From Roseivirga misakiensis (GTDB lineage: Bacteria; Bacteroidota; Bacteroidia; Cytophagales; Cyclobacteriaceae): a stretch of 64,000 nt of DNA. A program made the position numbers and the translations under genes. Positions 1-8,745 of this stretch are shown here, one piece after another; within the stretch, counting starts at the first letter, position 1, and each line of letters opens with the position of its first letter. The notes below the pieces were generated by a model. It searched no databases and was not told the origin of the DNA. It was given only the letters and a program-made list of their open reading frames with translations. The stretch lies in assembly GCF_001747105.1 (NCBI RefSeq), contig NZ_MDGQ01000003.1, forward strand, positions 806,001 through 870,000, given 5' to 3'.

Positions 1-621
1 CTTTGGATTTTAATTACTTCAAAATCACTCAAAAACATTCTGCTGACCTTATTAATTGTCGGTGCTAGCATAGGCTTTGCTTCGGGCTTCAATTATGCCT
101 TTAACAATGTGCTACCAACATATCAGCGAGATAGAATAATGATCATCTTTTACCCGAACGCTTTAGACGAGCAGGGTGCGGGGTATAATCTAAACCAATC
201 TAAAATTGCAATCGGTTCGGGAGGTTTTTCCGGGAAAGGTTTTTTAGATGGTACCCAAACTAAATTTGACTTTGTACCAGCGCAAAGTACCGATTTTATC
301 TTTAGTACATTGGCTGAAGAACACGGTTGGTTGGGTTGTGCGCTTATCATCGCACTATTCGTGGCGCTGATGATGAGAATAGTCTTTATCGCAGAGCGGC
401 AAAAATCGCAATTTGCGCGAGTCTATGGGTACAGTATTGCTGGAATAATATTTTTTCACTTCACCATCAACATCGCCATGACCATCGGATTATTCCCTGT
501 CGTGGGAATTCCGCTGCCATTTTTCAGCTATGGGGGTTCCTCACTTTGGTCATTTACGATTATGCTGTTCGTGCTTTTGAAAATTGATATGCACAGAACG
601 CAGGTATTGATGAGAGGTTAG
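1..621 (+). CDS. rodA: Peptidoglycan glycosyltransferase RodA, C-terminal part (5' truncated by window)
   Basis: The frame is open from the first base, so the N-terminus lies outside the window. It reads a SEDS-family polytopic membrane protein: membrane segments alternate with the family loop holding 'IAIGSGGFSGKGFLDGTQ' and 'PAQSTDFIF', followed by 'EEHGWLG', and near the end 'GIPLPFFSYGGSS', which is diagnostic of RodA/FtsW. The phenylalanine-rich 'TDFIFSTLAEE' form fits RodA better than FtsW. RodA polymerises glycan strands for cell elongation together with a class B penicillin-binding protein in the inner membrane. Its stop overlaps the convergent next gene by 4 bp. Confidence 0.93.
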   Translation, partial: LWILITSKSLKNILLTLLIVGASIGFASGFNYAFNNVLPTYQRDRIMIIFYPNALDEQGAGYNLNQSKIAIGSGGFSGKGFLDGTQTKFDFVPAQSTDFIFSTLAEEHGWLGCALIIALFVALMMRIVFIAERQKSQFARVYGYSIAGIIFFHFTINIAMTIGLFPVVGIPLPFFSYGGSSLWSFTIMLFVLLKIDMHRTQVLMRG

Positions 622-1613
622 GCAAATCGACGTTCGAGCACACTCATAAAAGCCTCCACTTCTTCGCTATCCATATCCCAGTCTGTATTATACTGATTAG
701 CCCTATTCAAGGCATCCTGTAAGTCGATCGCTTGGTCAATGCTGGTAAAAGCTTCTTTCATTTTAGAATTATCTCCATCGAAAAGGTTATTCTGGAACAT
801 AAACTTCTCATTCAGCGTGAGCGAGGACTCGATAGATTTATTAACCTTTCGCTGTAGTTTCTCAGCCAATGTCATCCCTTTTGTAGGTTGATCAAATTGA
901 TCATTAATTGTCACGGGTCCATCAGCCACTTTTTCACTCGGTAATTCTTCCTCAATGGGTTGAGGCTGAGGTGCTGGTTCTTCCACAATTGGTACTTCGA
1001 CAACCTCTTCGATTGAATCGAATAGATCGCTTATTCTATTAGCGGCATTTAATTTATCCAGAAATTCAGGTACATCTACCACTTCCGTTTCACCATTTTC
1101 AATCGTTTCATAGGCTTGCAGTATGCTTGACTTGGTATCGAAATCGCCTATTCTATCCGTAAGACTTTTGAACAGTTCTCGATTGGTTTTTATGTATTTA
1201 AACTGAAGTTTAAAATCTTGCGGTCGCTCAATTCTATTTAAAATGCTTTCTAAGTAATCTTTTGGTTCAAAAGAGATCAGAATGGCATCTTCAATCGCCT
1301 GAGTGAGCAATGGCTCCAAATGCTCCTTATCTATGCTGATGTGATTCGAGAGCACGTTCATAAAACTTTTGAGCGCCTCTTTAACACGTTCGTGATTAAA
1401 ATCGAAATAAGGGCTCTCTAATCGTTCCACCTCATTTCGCCATTGGTTAAATAAGGAACGAATGATAAAAGAATTAACCTGACGTGAATTAGTCAAAGAA
1501 ATTAAGCGCTCACCGTCCATTTTACTATGAGACTGGTAGGCATGGTCAATTATATCAGCAGCAATTAATTTACTGATTTCTATAACTGCATGGTTCTTTA
1601 ACTTGTAGCGCAT
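618..1613 (-). CDS. Conserved hypothetical protein, 331 aa
   Basis: I do not recognise a named function. The protein is soluble, with no signal peptide or membrane segment. Residues 1-200 are predicted mostly helical. A proline/glutamate-rich linker (about 205-235) leads to a C-terminal helical region holding 'SLTLNEKFMFQNNLFDGD', a motif I associate with uncharacterised Cytophagales proteins. It starts at an ATG and is convergent with rodA, with a 4-bp overlap. A role near cell-wall elongation is only suggested by position. Confidence 0.75.
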   Translation of the reverse strand: MRYKLKNHAVIEISKLIAADIIDHAYQSHSKMDGERLISLTNSRQVNSFIIRSLFNQWRNEVERLESPYFDFNHERVKEALKSFMNVLSNHISIDKEHLEPLLTQAIEDAILISFEPKDYLESILNRIERPQDFKLQFKYIKTNRELFKSLTDRIGDFDTKSSILQAYETIENGETEVVDVPEFLDKLNAANRISDLFDSIEEVVEVPIVEEPAPQPQPIEEELPSEKVADGPVTINDQFDQPTKGMTLAEKLQRKVNKSIESSLTLNEKFMFQNNLFDGDNSKMKEAFTSIDQAIDLQDALNRANQYNTDWDMDSEEVEAFMSVLERRFA

Positions 1614-1728
1614 TGCTTATTTCTTTTGATTTGTAAATTACACGGGTTCGGCAAAAGGCCGGAAAAAGGAAGCCCCTTTTTGTATTGAAAATTCAACACC
1701 CAAAAGAACTCACGTCAAATTAAGCATA

Positions 1729-2052
1729 ATGCCCAAAATCCTAATTCGAAATCTGAACAATAAAACCATTTCTGCTAACGAAACCGACGCAACTATATTG
1801 GATATAATCCATTCTGAAAATATTGATTGGATGCATGCATGCGGTGGAAAAGGGAAATGCACTACCTGTAAAATGATCGTCCATTCGGGTTTATCATCCT
1901 TTGGACCTGATACTGAGCCAGAAACAAGATTAAGAGGCTTGGATCGTCTAGCCGAAAATGAAAGATTGGCTTGCCAATGCCAGCTCAAAGCGGATATTGA
2001 AGTTAGCGTAGCCGAAAGTAACAAGTTCCCTCACGTAGAATACTCGGCCTAA
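1729..2052 (+). CDS. 2Fe-2S ferredoxin
   Basis: A 107-aa protein with the plant/adrenodoxin-type 2Fe-2S layout. The cluster loop reads C-GGKGK-C-TT-C (C-x5-C-x2-C) near residues 38-47, and the fourth cysteine lies in 'LACQCQ' near residue 85. It would be a soluble one-electron carrier in the cytoplasm. The partner cannot be read from the context: the next gene, thymidine kinase, starts 1 bp after its stop, so the two are probably co-transcribed without an obvious functional link. No signal peptide is present. Confidence 0.9.
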   Translation: MPKILIRNLNNKTISANETDATILDIIHSENIDWMHACGGKGKCTTCKMIVHSGLSSFGPDTEPETRLRGLDRLAENERLACQCQLKADIEVSVAESNKFPHVEYSA

Positions 2053-2053
2053 T

Positions 2054-2659
2054 ATGTTTTTAGAACCTCAGAGTAAAATACCAGGCGAACATAACACGGG
2101 CAGCATTGAAGTTGTCTGTGGTTGTATGTTTTCCGGAAAAACTGAGGAATTAATACGCCGACTAAGGCGTGCGACCATCGCCAAGCAACAGGTGGAAATA
2201 TTCAAGCCCGCTGTTGATACGCGATATGACGATGAAGATGTTGTGTCTCATAATAAGACAGCTATTCGGTCTACACCAGTCCAGTTTGCCTCCGATATAC
2301 TTCTTCTAACGGGGGAAAGTGATGTCGTTGGCATAGATGAGGCCCAGTTCTTCGATGATCAAATAGTTGATGTTTGCAGAAAACTAGCCAATAGTGGAAA
2401 ACGCGTTATAGTAGCAGGTTTAGACATGGATGCCAACGGCGAGCCTTTCGGACCCATGCCGCAGTTATTGGCTATTGCAGAATTTGTTACAAAACTACAC
2501 GCCATATGTACCATAAGTGGATCACTGGCTTCGTTCTCATACAAGCTTACAGATTCTGAAAAAACTGTCGAGCTTGGCGAGGCCGATATTTATGAGGCAC
2601 GAAATAGGAAATACTTTTATGAAGGTCAGCAAGAGAAAAAGGACAAAAAGAACCAGTAA
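2054..2659 (+). CDS. tdk: Thymidine kinase
   Basis: A 201-aa type II thymidine kinase that phosphorylates thymidine to dTMP with ATP in the salvage pathway. The P-loop is 'GCMFSGKT' (residues 23-30), the Walker B/catalytic segment is 'GIDEAQFF' (Glu96), and the substrate 'lasso' begins at 'AGLDMDANGEPFGPMPQLL'. The zinc site is degenerate: in the usual C-x2-C only Cys152 remains (Ser155 replaces the second cysteine), and the C-terminal C-R-x-C/H is N-R-K-Y (184-187). The ATG is 1 bp after the ferredoxin stop, and the 3' end overlaps porZ by 41 nt. Confidence 0.93.
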   Translation: MFLEPQSKIPGEHNTGSIEVVCGCMFSGKTEELIRRLRRATIAKQQVEIFKPAVDTRYDDEDVVSHNKTAIRSTPVQFASDILLLTGESDVVGIDEAQFFDDQIVDVCRKLANSGKRVIVAGLDMDANGEPFGPMPQLLAIAEFVTKLHAICTISGSLASFSYKLTDSEKTVELGEADIYEARNRKYFYEGQQEKKDKKNQ

Positions 2660-4898
2660 GCTAGCGGTTCTGGTTTTACTTCTCCTGAACCTATTCATTG
2701 ACACTGGTTTTGCACAAAGCGAACTACCTATTCTGGGTTGGCGCTCTCATTTTAGTTATGAAAATGTAAAAGCAATTGCTGATGGCAACGGCAAAATCTT
2801 CGCGGCAACAGAAAACGCAATTTTCTTTTTCGATCAAGAAGACAATAGCATTAATCTGATCAATAAAAATACTGGCCTTACTGACGTGGCCATTGGTGCC
2901 ATTGCTTACGATCAGCCGAGAGAAACTTTAATTATTGCTTATCAAAATGGCGGGATTGATTTTTGGTCTGAAACCAGCGGCGTTACCAATATCAGTACTA
3001 TCCGAGATTCAGAAATAGCTGGTGGCAAGCGCTTGTTGGATATTAAGGTGTTTGAAGATAAACTCTATTTCTCAGGCGATTTAGGAATTGTTGTTTTTGA
3101 TCAAGTGCGGAATGAGATTACAGAAACATACCGCAATTTGGGACCAAATGGAGAGTCTCTAGTCATCTATGAAACCACATTTGCCAACGATAGCATTTAT
3201 GCAGTTTCAGAGAGTGGCATTCTCTCCGCCAGCCTACAGGAAGGTGTAAATAGGCAAGATTTTAACAACTGGGAACGGACTTTAACTGGTCTTCCTTTTC
3301 AGCACATTAGTTCATTTAGCGATGAAATTATCGCCAGTTCAGATAGCGATTTATTCGTATATAGCGCTGGCGATTGGGTTTTTGAGCGAAACTATAATGA
3401 GTCCATTAATGATGTCTACATGGTTAATGAAGAGATTTATTATGTTCTCACCGTTGAGGATCTTTGGGTAACGGGCGACATTTCAGGCTTTAGATCGCTA
3501 TACAGCGCAGAAGCCAATCAGGTTTTAAATACATTTCTCTTAGTACCTGGTTCAGGCTTAATAGGTGCTTCACGCAACGGTTTATTACAATTTAATGCTT
3601 TCAATGTGGCTCCAAATAGCATAAAACCTCTTGGGCCAGCATCTGATCTAGTGATTAAACCTAGTGAATTCGAGGGTGCTATTCATTGGGTTAATACTTC
3701 GGGTAGTATCAGTAGTTTTAATCTACAAAACCAATCTTGGTCTACTAGAATCACCCTGGATGGGAATGGGAATATCATTCAAAACCTAACGGACATTGAT
3801 TTCAGACTGGCTGGAAACGCAAATATCAATTTGCCTATTGTTTCCTCGTTAAACGATGGACCATTCTTTGGAGGTGATGGTTTTAGTGGATTTACGAGCT
3901 TATTGGATGACTTTTCCTCTTCTAGTCCGCTGATCAGGATCAACAACAGCTACAGTAATACTTCGATCGAATCTGAATCAGACCTGTTATGGCTGACGAC
4001 CTCGGGTACCACCAATAGCCTTCACTCCTGGAACGCAATCACAGATGTTTGGAATAGTTATACTTTCAGCTTTCCACAAGGGAGGTTTCCGACTGATTTG
4101 TTTATTGGAAGCAATGGTTTTAAATGGATGCCCGTAGCGCTTTCAAGTGGTGGTGGGCTAATGGTTTTTGATGAAACGACTTCACGACAACGATACTTAA
4201 ACACAAACGGTGGGCAAGGTGGTTTGCCAGGGGCAGAAGTAACTTCCCTAGCCATAGACGATGATGATTTCATCTGGATCGGTACCAATCAAGGCCTCTG
4301 CTTCTTTCCTAATCAATCCATAATTCTTGATAATATATCGCTCACGGCAAACGTACCTATCTTTGAAAACAGGCTCTTGCTGAGAAATGAATTTATAACA
4401 CAAGTACAAATAGACCCTGCCAATAGAAAGTGGTTTGGTACGCGAAACAATGGCTTGTGGCTCTTCAGCGAAACAGGGGAAGAACTTGTATATCATTTTA
4501 CTACCAGCAATAGCCCATTACCCTCGAACAACATAATCTCACTTCATATTGATAGACCATCTGGTGAACTTTTTATCGGTACCGATAAGGGAATGGTCTC
4601 TTTTAGAAGTGATGCTACGGAAGGTACAGCCCAACATGAAAACGTAAAAATTTACCCCAATCCCGTAAATCCCTCTTTTCAGGGCGAAATCGTGATCAAT
4701 GGTTTAGCTAATAACGCCTTAGTGAAAATTACTGATGTATCAGGAAAACTGGTGAGAGAGGCAAGAGCCAATGGAAGTACATTACTCTGGAATGCCAGAA
4801 ACATAAATGGTGCAAGAGTAGCGTCGGGCGTTTATTTAGTATTTAGCTCGAGCGCCGATGGTGTGGAGACCTTCGTAGGAAAAATCGTTGTTATATAA
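2619..4898 (+). CDS. porZ: Type IX secretion system protein PorZ-like
   Basis: A 759-aa exported protein. The chosen ATG gives a basic n-region, a leucine-rich core and cleavage after 'GFAQ'; a start further upstream would lie deep inside tdk and lose this signal. Residues about 30-670 form a two-component-regulator-type beta-propeller with repeats such as 'ENVKAIADGNGKIFAATE' and 'IWIGTNQGLCFF'. The last ~80 residues are a T9SS type A sorting domain ('IYPNPVNPSF', ending 'KIVVI'). In Porphyromonas, PorZ belongs to the outer-membrane attachment complex that links cargo to anionic LPS. Its position directly before recO (1-bp overlap) matches the usual Bacteroidota order. Confidence 0.85.
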   Translation: MKVSKRKRTKRTSKLAVLVLLLLNLFIDTGFAQSELPILGWRSHFSYENVKAIADGNGKIFAATENAIFFFDQEDNSINLINKNTGLTDVAIGAIAYDQPRETLIIAYQNGGIDFWSETSGVTNISTIRDSEIAGGKRLLDIKVFEDKLYFSGDLGIVVFDQVRNEITETYRNLGPNGESLVIYETTFANDSIYAVSESGILSASLQEGVNRQDFNNWERTLTGLPFQHISSFSDEIIASSDSDLFVYSAGDWVFERNYNESINDVYMVNEEIYYVLTVEDLWVTGDISGFRSLYSAEANQVLNTFLLVPGSGLIGASRNGLLQFNAFNVAPNSIKPLGPASDLVIKPSEFEGAIHWVNTSGSISSFNLQNQSWSTRITLDGNGNIIQNLTDIDFRLAGNANINLPIVSSLNDGPFFGGDGFSGFTSLLDDFSSSSPLIRINNSYSNTSIESESDLLWLTTSGTTNSLHSWNAITDVWNSYTFSFPQGRFPTDLFIGSNGFKWMPVALSSGGGLMVFDETTSRQRYLNTNGGQGGLPGAEVTSLAIDDDDFIWIGTNQGLCFFPNQSIILDNISLTANVPIFENRLLLRNEFITQVQIDPANRKWFGTRNNGLWLFSETGEELVYHFTTSNSPLPSNNIISLHIDRPSGELFIGTDKGMVSFRSDATEGTAQHENVKIYPNPVNPSFQGEIVINGLANNALVKITDVSGKLVREARANGSTLLWNARNINGARVASGVYLVFSSSADGVETFVGKIVVI

Positions 4899-5587
4899 TG
4901 CTCGTTCATACCGAAGGAATTGTCTTTAGTACTGTCAAATTCAAAGAGACATCGATTATTGTAAAGATTTTTACGTCGGCCTATGGGATGCAGTCGTATA
5001 TCGTAAATGGAGCTCGTAGCCAAAGGTCCAAAGGAAAAATTGCGCTTTACCAACCCCTATCCCTCCTTGATATGGTAGTTTATTACAAGGAGGGAAAAGA
5101 CATACAGCGCATATCCGAGACCAAGTTTGCCCAGACTTATACAGAAATTCCTTTTGATCCGGTTAAGAGAACGATCGGCATATTTATAACGGAGGTTTTT
5201 GGGAAGGTTTTAAGGGAAGAAGGAGAAAACTCGGTGCTATTTGAATTTCTATTCAACTCACTTCAAATTTTCGATCGCCTACGTGACAATGTAGCTAATT
5301 TTCATCTTCAAATTTTATTAAAAGCGACACATCACCTTGGATTTGGACCTGCCAATGCAGATGATTTTGTACTTCAACTTAGCGAATCAGGTTTTCATTT
5401 GAGTATAAGCTTAGAAGAGAAAAAAAGTCTTGACTTGCTGATGGAATCAAACTACGGAGAGAACATTCCGCTCAGCCTATCTTTCCGCCGAGAGGTGTTA
5501 GATCATATTATTAAGTACTATAAGGTGAACTCTGGGAACCTGCGGGAAATCAAATCCTTAAGCGTTCTCAAAGTCATTTTTGAGTAG
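4898..5587 (+). CDS. recO: DNA repair protein RecO
   Basis: A 229-aa protein of normal RecO length with an N-terminal OB-fold ('HTEGIVFSTVKFKETSIIVKIF', 'YIVNGARSQRSKGKIALYQPL') and a helical C-terminal domain. RecO anneals single strands and, with RecR, loads RecA at gaps. The usual C-terminal zinc cysteines are absent, as in many Bacteroidota RecO proteins. The start ATG shares one base with the porZ stop (TAATG), implying translational coupling. Confidence 0.9.
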   Translation: MLVHTEGIVFSTVKFKETSIIVKIFTSAYGMQSYIVNGARSQRSKGKIALYQPLSLLDMVVYYKEGKDIQRISETKFAQTYTEIPFDPVKRTIGIFITEVFGKVLREEGENSVLFEFLFNSLQIFDRLRDNVANFHLQILLKATHHLGFGPANADDFVLQLSESGFHLSISLEEKKSLDLLMESNYGENIPLSLSFRREVLDHIIKYYKVNSGNLREIKSLSVLKVIFE

Positions 5588-5634
5588 TCTTTTCTCCATT
5601 TTAATTATTAATTTCGATACAAATCCATTTTGCT

Positions 5635-6609
5635 ATGAGCGCTAAACTCTACGATGAAATTCCTTCATTAGACCTTGCAGATTTTACCAGTGGAAATGCT
5701 GAAAAAAAAGCAGCTTTCGTTCAAACACTAGGAGAAGCCTACCATAATATCGGTTTCGTGGCCATCAAAAATCATGGCCTAACTGATGAAATGACCTCAA
5801 GATTGTACGACACAATCAAAAAATTCTTCGCGCTGTCTGATGAGACCAAACAGCAATATGAAATACCAGAATTGGCTGGTCAGAGAGGCTATATAGGCAA
5901 AGGTAAAGAGCATGCGAAAGGCAGAAAAACTGGCGATTTGAAGGAGTTCTATCACATTGGTCAACTGGTAACAGATGGTGATCAAATTGGATCGGAATAT
6001 CCAGATAATATTTGGCCTGATGAGCTTCCAGAAATGGAAGAAATTGGGATGCATGTTTATAAAACATTAGAAGCTACAGGCATAAAAATGCTTCAAGCAA
6101 TCGCCTTGTATTTGGGACTTGATGAGCACTATTTCGATAACAAGGCACATAATGGAAATAGCATTTTGAGGCCTATTCACTATTTCCCGATCGAAAACCC
6201 CGAGGAAGTTCCTGCCGATGCTGTAAGGGCTGCTGAACATGGTGATATTAACCTAATTACACTCCTAATGGGAGCCAGCGCCGATGGTTTACAAGTACTG
6301 CGTAGAGACAATAAATGGATTCCGATCACCGCTCTACCTGACCAAATTATTGTTAATGTCGGCGATATGCTTTCAAGACATACAAACAATAAACTAAAAT
6401 CGACCATTCACAGGGTAGTGAATCCCCCAAAGGAGCAAATGAAAACATCTCGTTTTTCTATTCCTTTCTTTATGCACCCACGATCCGATATGGATTTGAC
6501 TGTTCTAGAAAACTGCATTGACAGTGATAACCCTAAGCTTTACGACGATATCACTGCCGGTGAGTTCTTACAACAGCGTCTAGCTGAAATAGGCCTGAAA
6601 AAGAACTAA
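5635..6609 (+). CDS. 2-oxoglutarate/Fe(II) oxygenase, isopenicillin N synthase family
   Basis: A 324-aa soluble enzyme with the DIOX N-terminal domain (residues ~8-120) and a C-terminal 2OG-Fe(II) jelly roll. The iron triad is visible as His202-x-Asp204 ('EHGDINLITLL') and His259 ('STIHRVV'), with the 2-oxoglutarate pair Arg273-x-Ser275 ('SRFSIPFF'). The family hydroxylates or desaturates small molecules. The substrate here cannot be inferred; a beta-lactam role is unlikely because no peptide synthetase is nearby. chrA starts 8 bp downstream and may be co-transcribed. Confidence 0.88.
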   Translation: MSAKLYDEIPSLDLADFTSGNAEKKAAFVQTLGEAYHNIGFVAIKNHGLTDEMTSRLYDTIKKFFALSDETKQQYEIPELAGQRGYIGKGKEHAKGRKTGDLKEFYHIGQLVTDGDQIGSEYPDNIWPDELPEMEEIGMHVYKTLEATGIKMLQAIALYLGLDEHYFDNKAHNGNSILRPIHYFPIENPEEVPADAVRAAEHGDINLITLLMGASADGLQVLRRDNKWIPITALPDQIIVNVGDMLSRHTNNKLKSTIHRVVNPPKEQMKTSRFSIPFFMHPRSDMDLTVLENCIDSDNPKLYDDITAGEFLQQRLAEIGLKKN

Positions 6610-6617
6610 GGGAGGCC

Positions 6618-7796
6618 ATGGCTGTAAAGCGCATACGCTACTTCATTTTCATCAAAGACGTCATGTCATTGGCATTGACTGCTTTCGGTGGTCCTCAAGC
6701 GCATATCGCCATGTTTATAAAAATCATGGTGGAAAAGAGGGGTTATATCACTGAGGAAGAACTCATAGAGCTCAATGCACTGTGTCAAATTCTACCGGGG
6801 CCTACCTCCACTCAAACTGTAACAGCTATTGGCTATCGAATAGGGGGAGCTAACCTTGCCTATCTTACATTATTGGTCTGGATGATTCCTGCCGTTAGCA
6901 TCATGACCACAGCGGCTATTTTGATTAATTCCTACCAGACCAAAAATCTAAGTTTAGAGTTTACCAGATTTATACAGCCGATGGCCGTAGGCTTTATCAG
7001 CTATGGTGCCTTTACGATCGCCAAAAAGGTAATAAATACTAAAACGGCTATCATTTTAATGATTTTATCGGCTGTGGTTACGTATTTCATTACCACACCT
7101 GCTGCCTTACCAATAGTGCTTGTAGTAGCAGGGAGTATCACTGCTTTTAAATACAAAAAGCAGGAAATGGCCATTAAAGAAAAGATAAAAATCAAGTGGG
7201 GAAACTTTACTTTATGGGCTTTGGTATTAGTAGCAGCGGCTTTATTGGGCGCACTAACCCAAGACAGGTTTGTACTCCTATTTGAGAATTTTTACCGAAA
7301 TGGCAGTTTAATTTTTGGTGGAGGCCAGGTTCTTATTCCTTTCCTTAACACCGAGTTTGTTGAGTTCAAAGGCTATTTATCTTCCGAAGAATTTCTTTCT
7401 GGATTGGCCATGGTACAAACTGTACCGGGACCAGTATTTTCTGTGAGTTCTTTTGTTGGAGCGTTATCCGTTAGAGATTTGGGCATTGGAGGTCAAATCC
7501 TTGCTGGCTTTATTTCGGCCTGTGGAATTTTTCTACCCGGTACATTCTTGATCTTTTTTATTATTAGGTTTTGGGATAGCTTAAAAACTTACCGTGTGGT
7601 AAGGGCATCCTTGGAAGGTATTAATGCGGCGAGTTCCGGAATGGTTGCCGCGGCAGCCTTTATTCTTTTCGAACCTATTCAAGGATCCGTGATGGATGTA
7701 TCAGTAGTTTTAGGGACATTCCTTTTATTGACACTTACCAAGATTCCACCTCCGCTAATAATTCTTGGCGGATTATTAGCAGGCTTCTTAATCTAA
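6618..7796 (+). CDS. chrA: Chromate transporter, CHR family
   Basis: A 392-aa polytopic membrane protein with two homologous CHR halves. The N-half has 'AFGGPQAHIAMF' and 'LCQILPGPTSTQT'; the C-half has 'FGGGQVLIPFL' and 'MVQTVPGPVFS'. This is the long-chain bidomain ChrA layout. Family members export chromate, but many genomic copies have untested substrates. No other chromate-resistance gene is adjacent. It overlaps the convergent ldcA by 9 bp. Confidence 0.88.
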   Translation: MAVKRIRYFIFIKDVMSLALTAFGGPQAHIAMFIKIMVEKRGYITEEELIELNALCQILPGPTSTQTVTAIGYRIGGANLAYLTLLVWMIPAVSIMTTAAILINSYQTKNLSLEFTRFIQPMAVGFISYGAFTIAKKVINTKTAIILMILSAVVTYFITTPAALPIVLVVAGSITAFKYKKQEMAIKEKIKIKWGNFTLWALVLVAAALLGALTQDRFVLLFENFYRNGSLIFGGGQVLIPFLNTEFVEFKGYLSSEEFLSGLAMVQTVPGPVFSVSSFVGALSVRDLGIGGQILAGFISACGIFLPGTFLIFFIIRFWDSLKTYRVVRASLEGINAASSGMVAAAAFILFEPIQGSVMDVSVVLGTFLLLTLTKIPPPLIILGGLLAGFLI

Positions 7797-8684
7797 GTAT
7801 TCGATACTTAAGCTTGAATTATCGATTCGGACATTCGACTTGACACCCATTATTAAAGGGTAGTTTTCTTTTTCATGCCCAGCGCTTAACCCATAGGCAA
7901 CTGGAATATCTAGATGGGCAAAGTAGTTATGGATTAACTCATCGACATCTTCCTCAAAATAATTTTGTGGGTCTGTGATGTTAGAAAAGCTCCCGATAAT
8001 CACGCCAGCGAGTTGTTCAAGTTTACCCACACGCTGAAGCTTATTGAACATTCTGTCGATACTATACTTAGCTTCTCCCACTTCTTCTAGGAAAAGGATA
8101 TTATTTGCTGTGTCGATTTCATTCGCTGCCCCGATCGACTCACAAACCAAAGTCAAATTACCGCCAACTATTTTTCCAGAGCAGTCGCCGCTGATAGTAA
8201 GCGATGATGGTTCTAATGGATATTCGAACTTCCGCTGTCCAAATAGCAGAGCTTTGAGATATTCATCACTCTCAGCGTCTTGACCGATCGTCAGCGCAAC
8301 TGGGCCATGAATCGATGGAATCTTAAACCTATTTGCTTGTAAAAGCATGCTAGTTAAATCACTAAATCCAACCAACCATTTCGGTTGCGTTTGAAATTTT
8401 CTGAAATCGATTTTATCAAGGATTCTTGTAGTGCCATAGCCTCCTCTTGCAAAAATAACCGCCTTTATTTCAGGGTTGTCTAGTGCATTTTGGAGGCCTT
8501 TAATGCGTTCACGATCGGTACCAGCGAAATATCCTTCTTGTTTATGGACAATATCATCTATCATGACATCCAAACCCCATTTTTCTAATGTCTCTAAACC
8601 AGCTTCAATCGATGATTCTAATCGTTTAGCAGTCGCTACTACGATTACCTTATCACCAGATTTTAGAGCTGTTGGGCATTTCAT
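7788..8684 (-). CDS. ldcA: LD-carboxypeptidase (peptidase S66)
   Basis: A 298-aa S66-family serine peptidase, which removes the terminal D-alanine from murein tetrapeptides during cell-wall recycling. Visible motifs are 'FARGGYGTTRILDKID' (with the nucleophile region following in 'GFSDLT'), 'LFLEEVGEAKYSIDRM' (Glu of the catalytic triad) and 'GLSAGHEKENYPLIMG' (His). The ATG at 8684 gives the normal N-terminus 'MKCPTALKSGD'; a GTG two codons upstream is less likely. A strong terminator lies immediately upstream of the start, so it is probably transcribed separately from the ompH genes. Confidence 0.88.
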   Translation of the reverse strand: MKCPTALKSGDKVIVVATAKRLESSIEAGLETLEKWGLDVMIDDIVHKQEGYFAGTDRERIKGLQNALDNPEIKAVIFARGGYGTTRILDKIDFRKFQTQPKWLVGFSDLTSMLLQANRFKIPSIHGPVALTIGQDAESDEYLKALLFGQRKFEYPLEPSSLTISGDCSGKIVGGNLTLVCESIGAANEIDTANNILFLEEVGEAKYSIDRMFNKLQRVGKLEQLAGVIIGSFSNITDPQNYFEEDVDELIHNYFAHLDIPVAYGLSAGHEKENYPLIMGVKSNVRIDNSSLSIEYLD

Positions 8685-8690
8685 TAGCAC

Positions 8691-8720
8691 AAAATAAAAA
8701 ACCCCTTGGTTAGAAGGGGT
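8691..8720 (-). terminator. Rho-independent terminator after the bamA-ompH operon
   Basis: On the minus strand a 7-bp stem (ACCCCTT with its complement, 6-nt loop) is followed by TTTTTATTTT. It lies 25 bp after the second ompH gene and ends only about 7 bp before the ldcA ATG. Confidence 0.8.
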
Positions 8721-8745
8721 CTTTAAAAGAATATTTTACTTCGGA

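Noticed and set aside
5635-6609. Isopenicillin N synthase as part of a beta-lactam cluster
   Set aside because: No peptide synthetase or tailoring genes are nearby; the family name covers many unrelated oxygenases.
6608-6620. GGGAGG before the chrA start as a Shine-Dalgarno
   Set aside because: It lies only two bases before the ATG, too close to work, and appears accidental.
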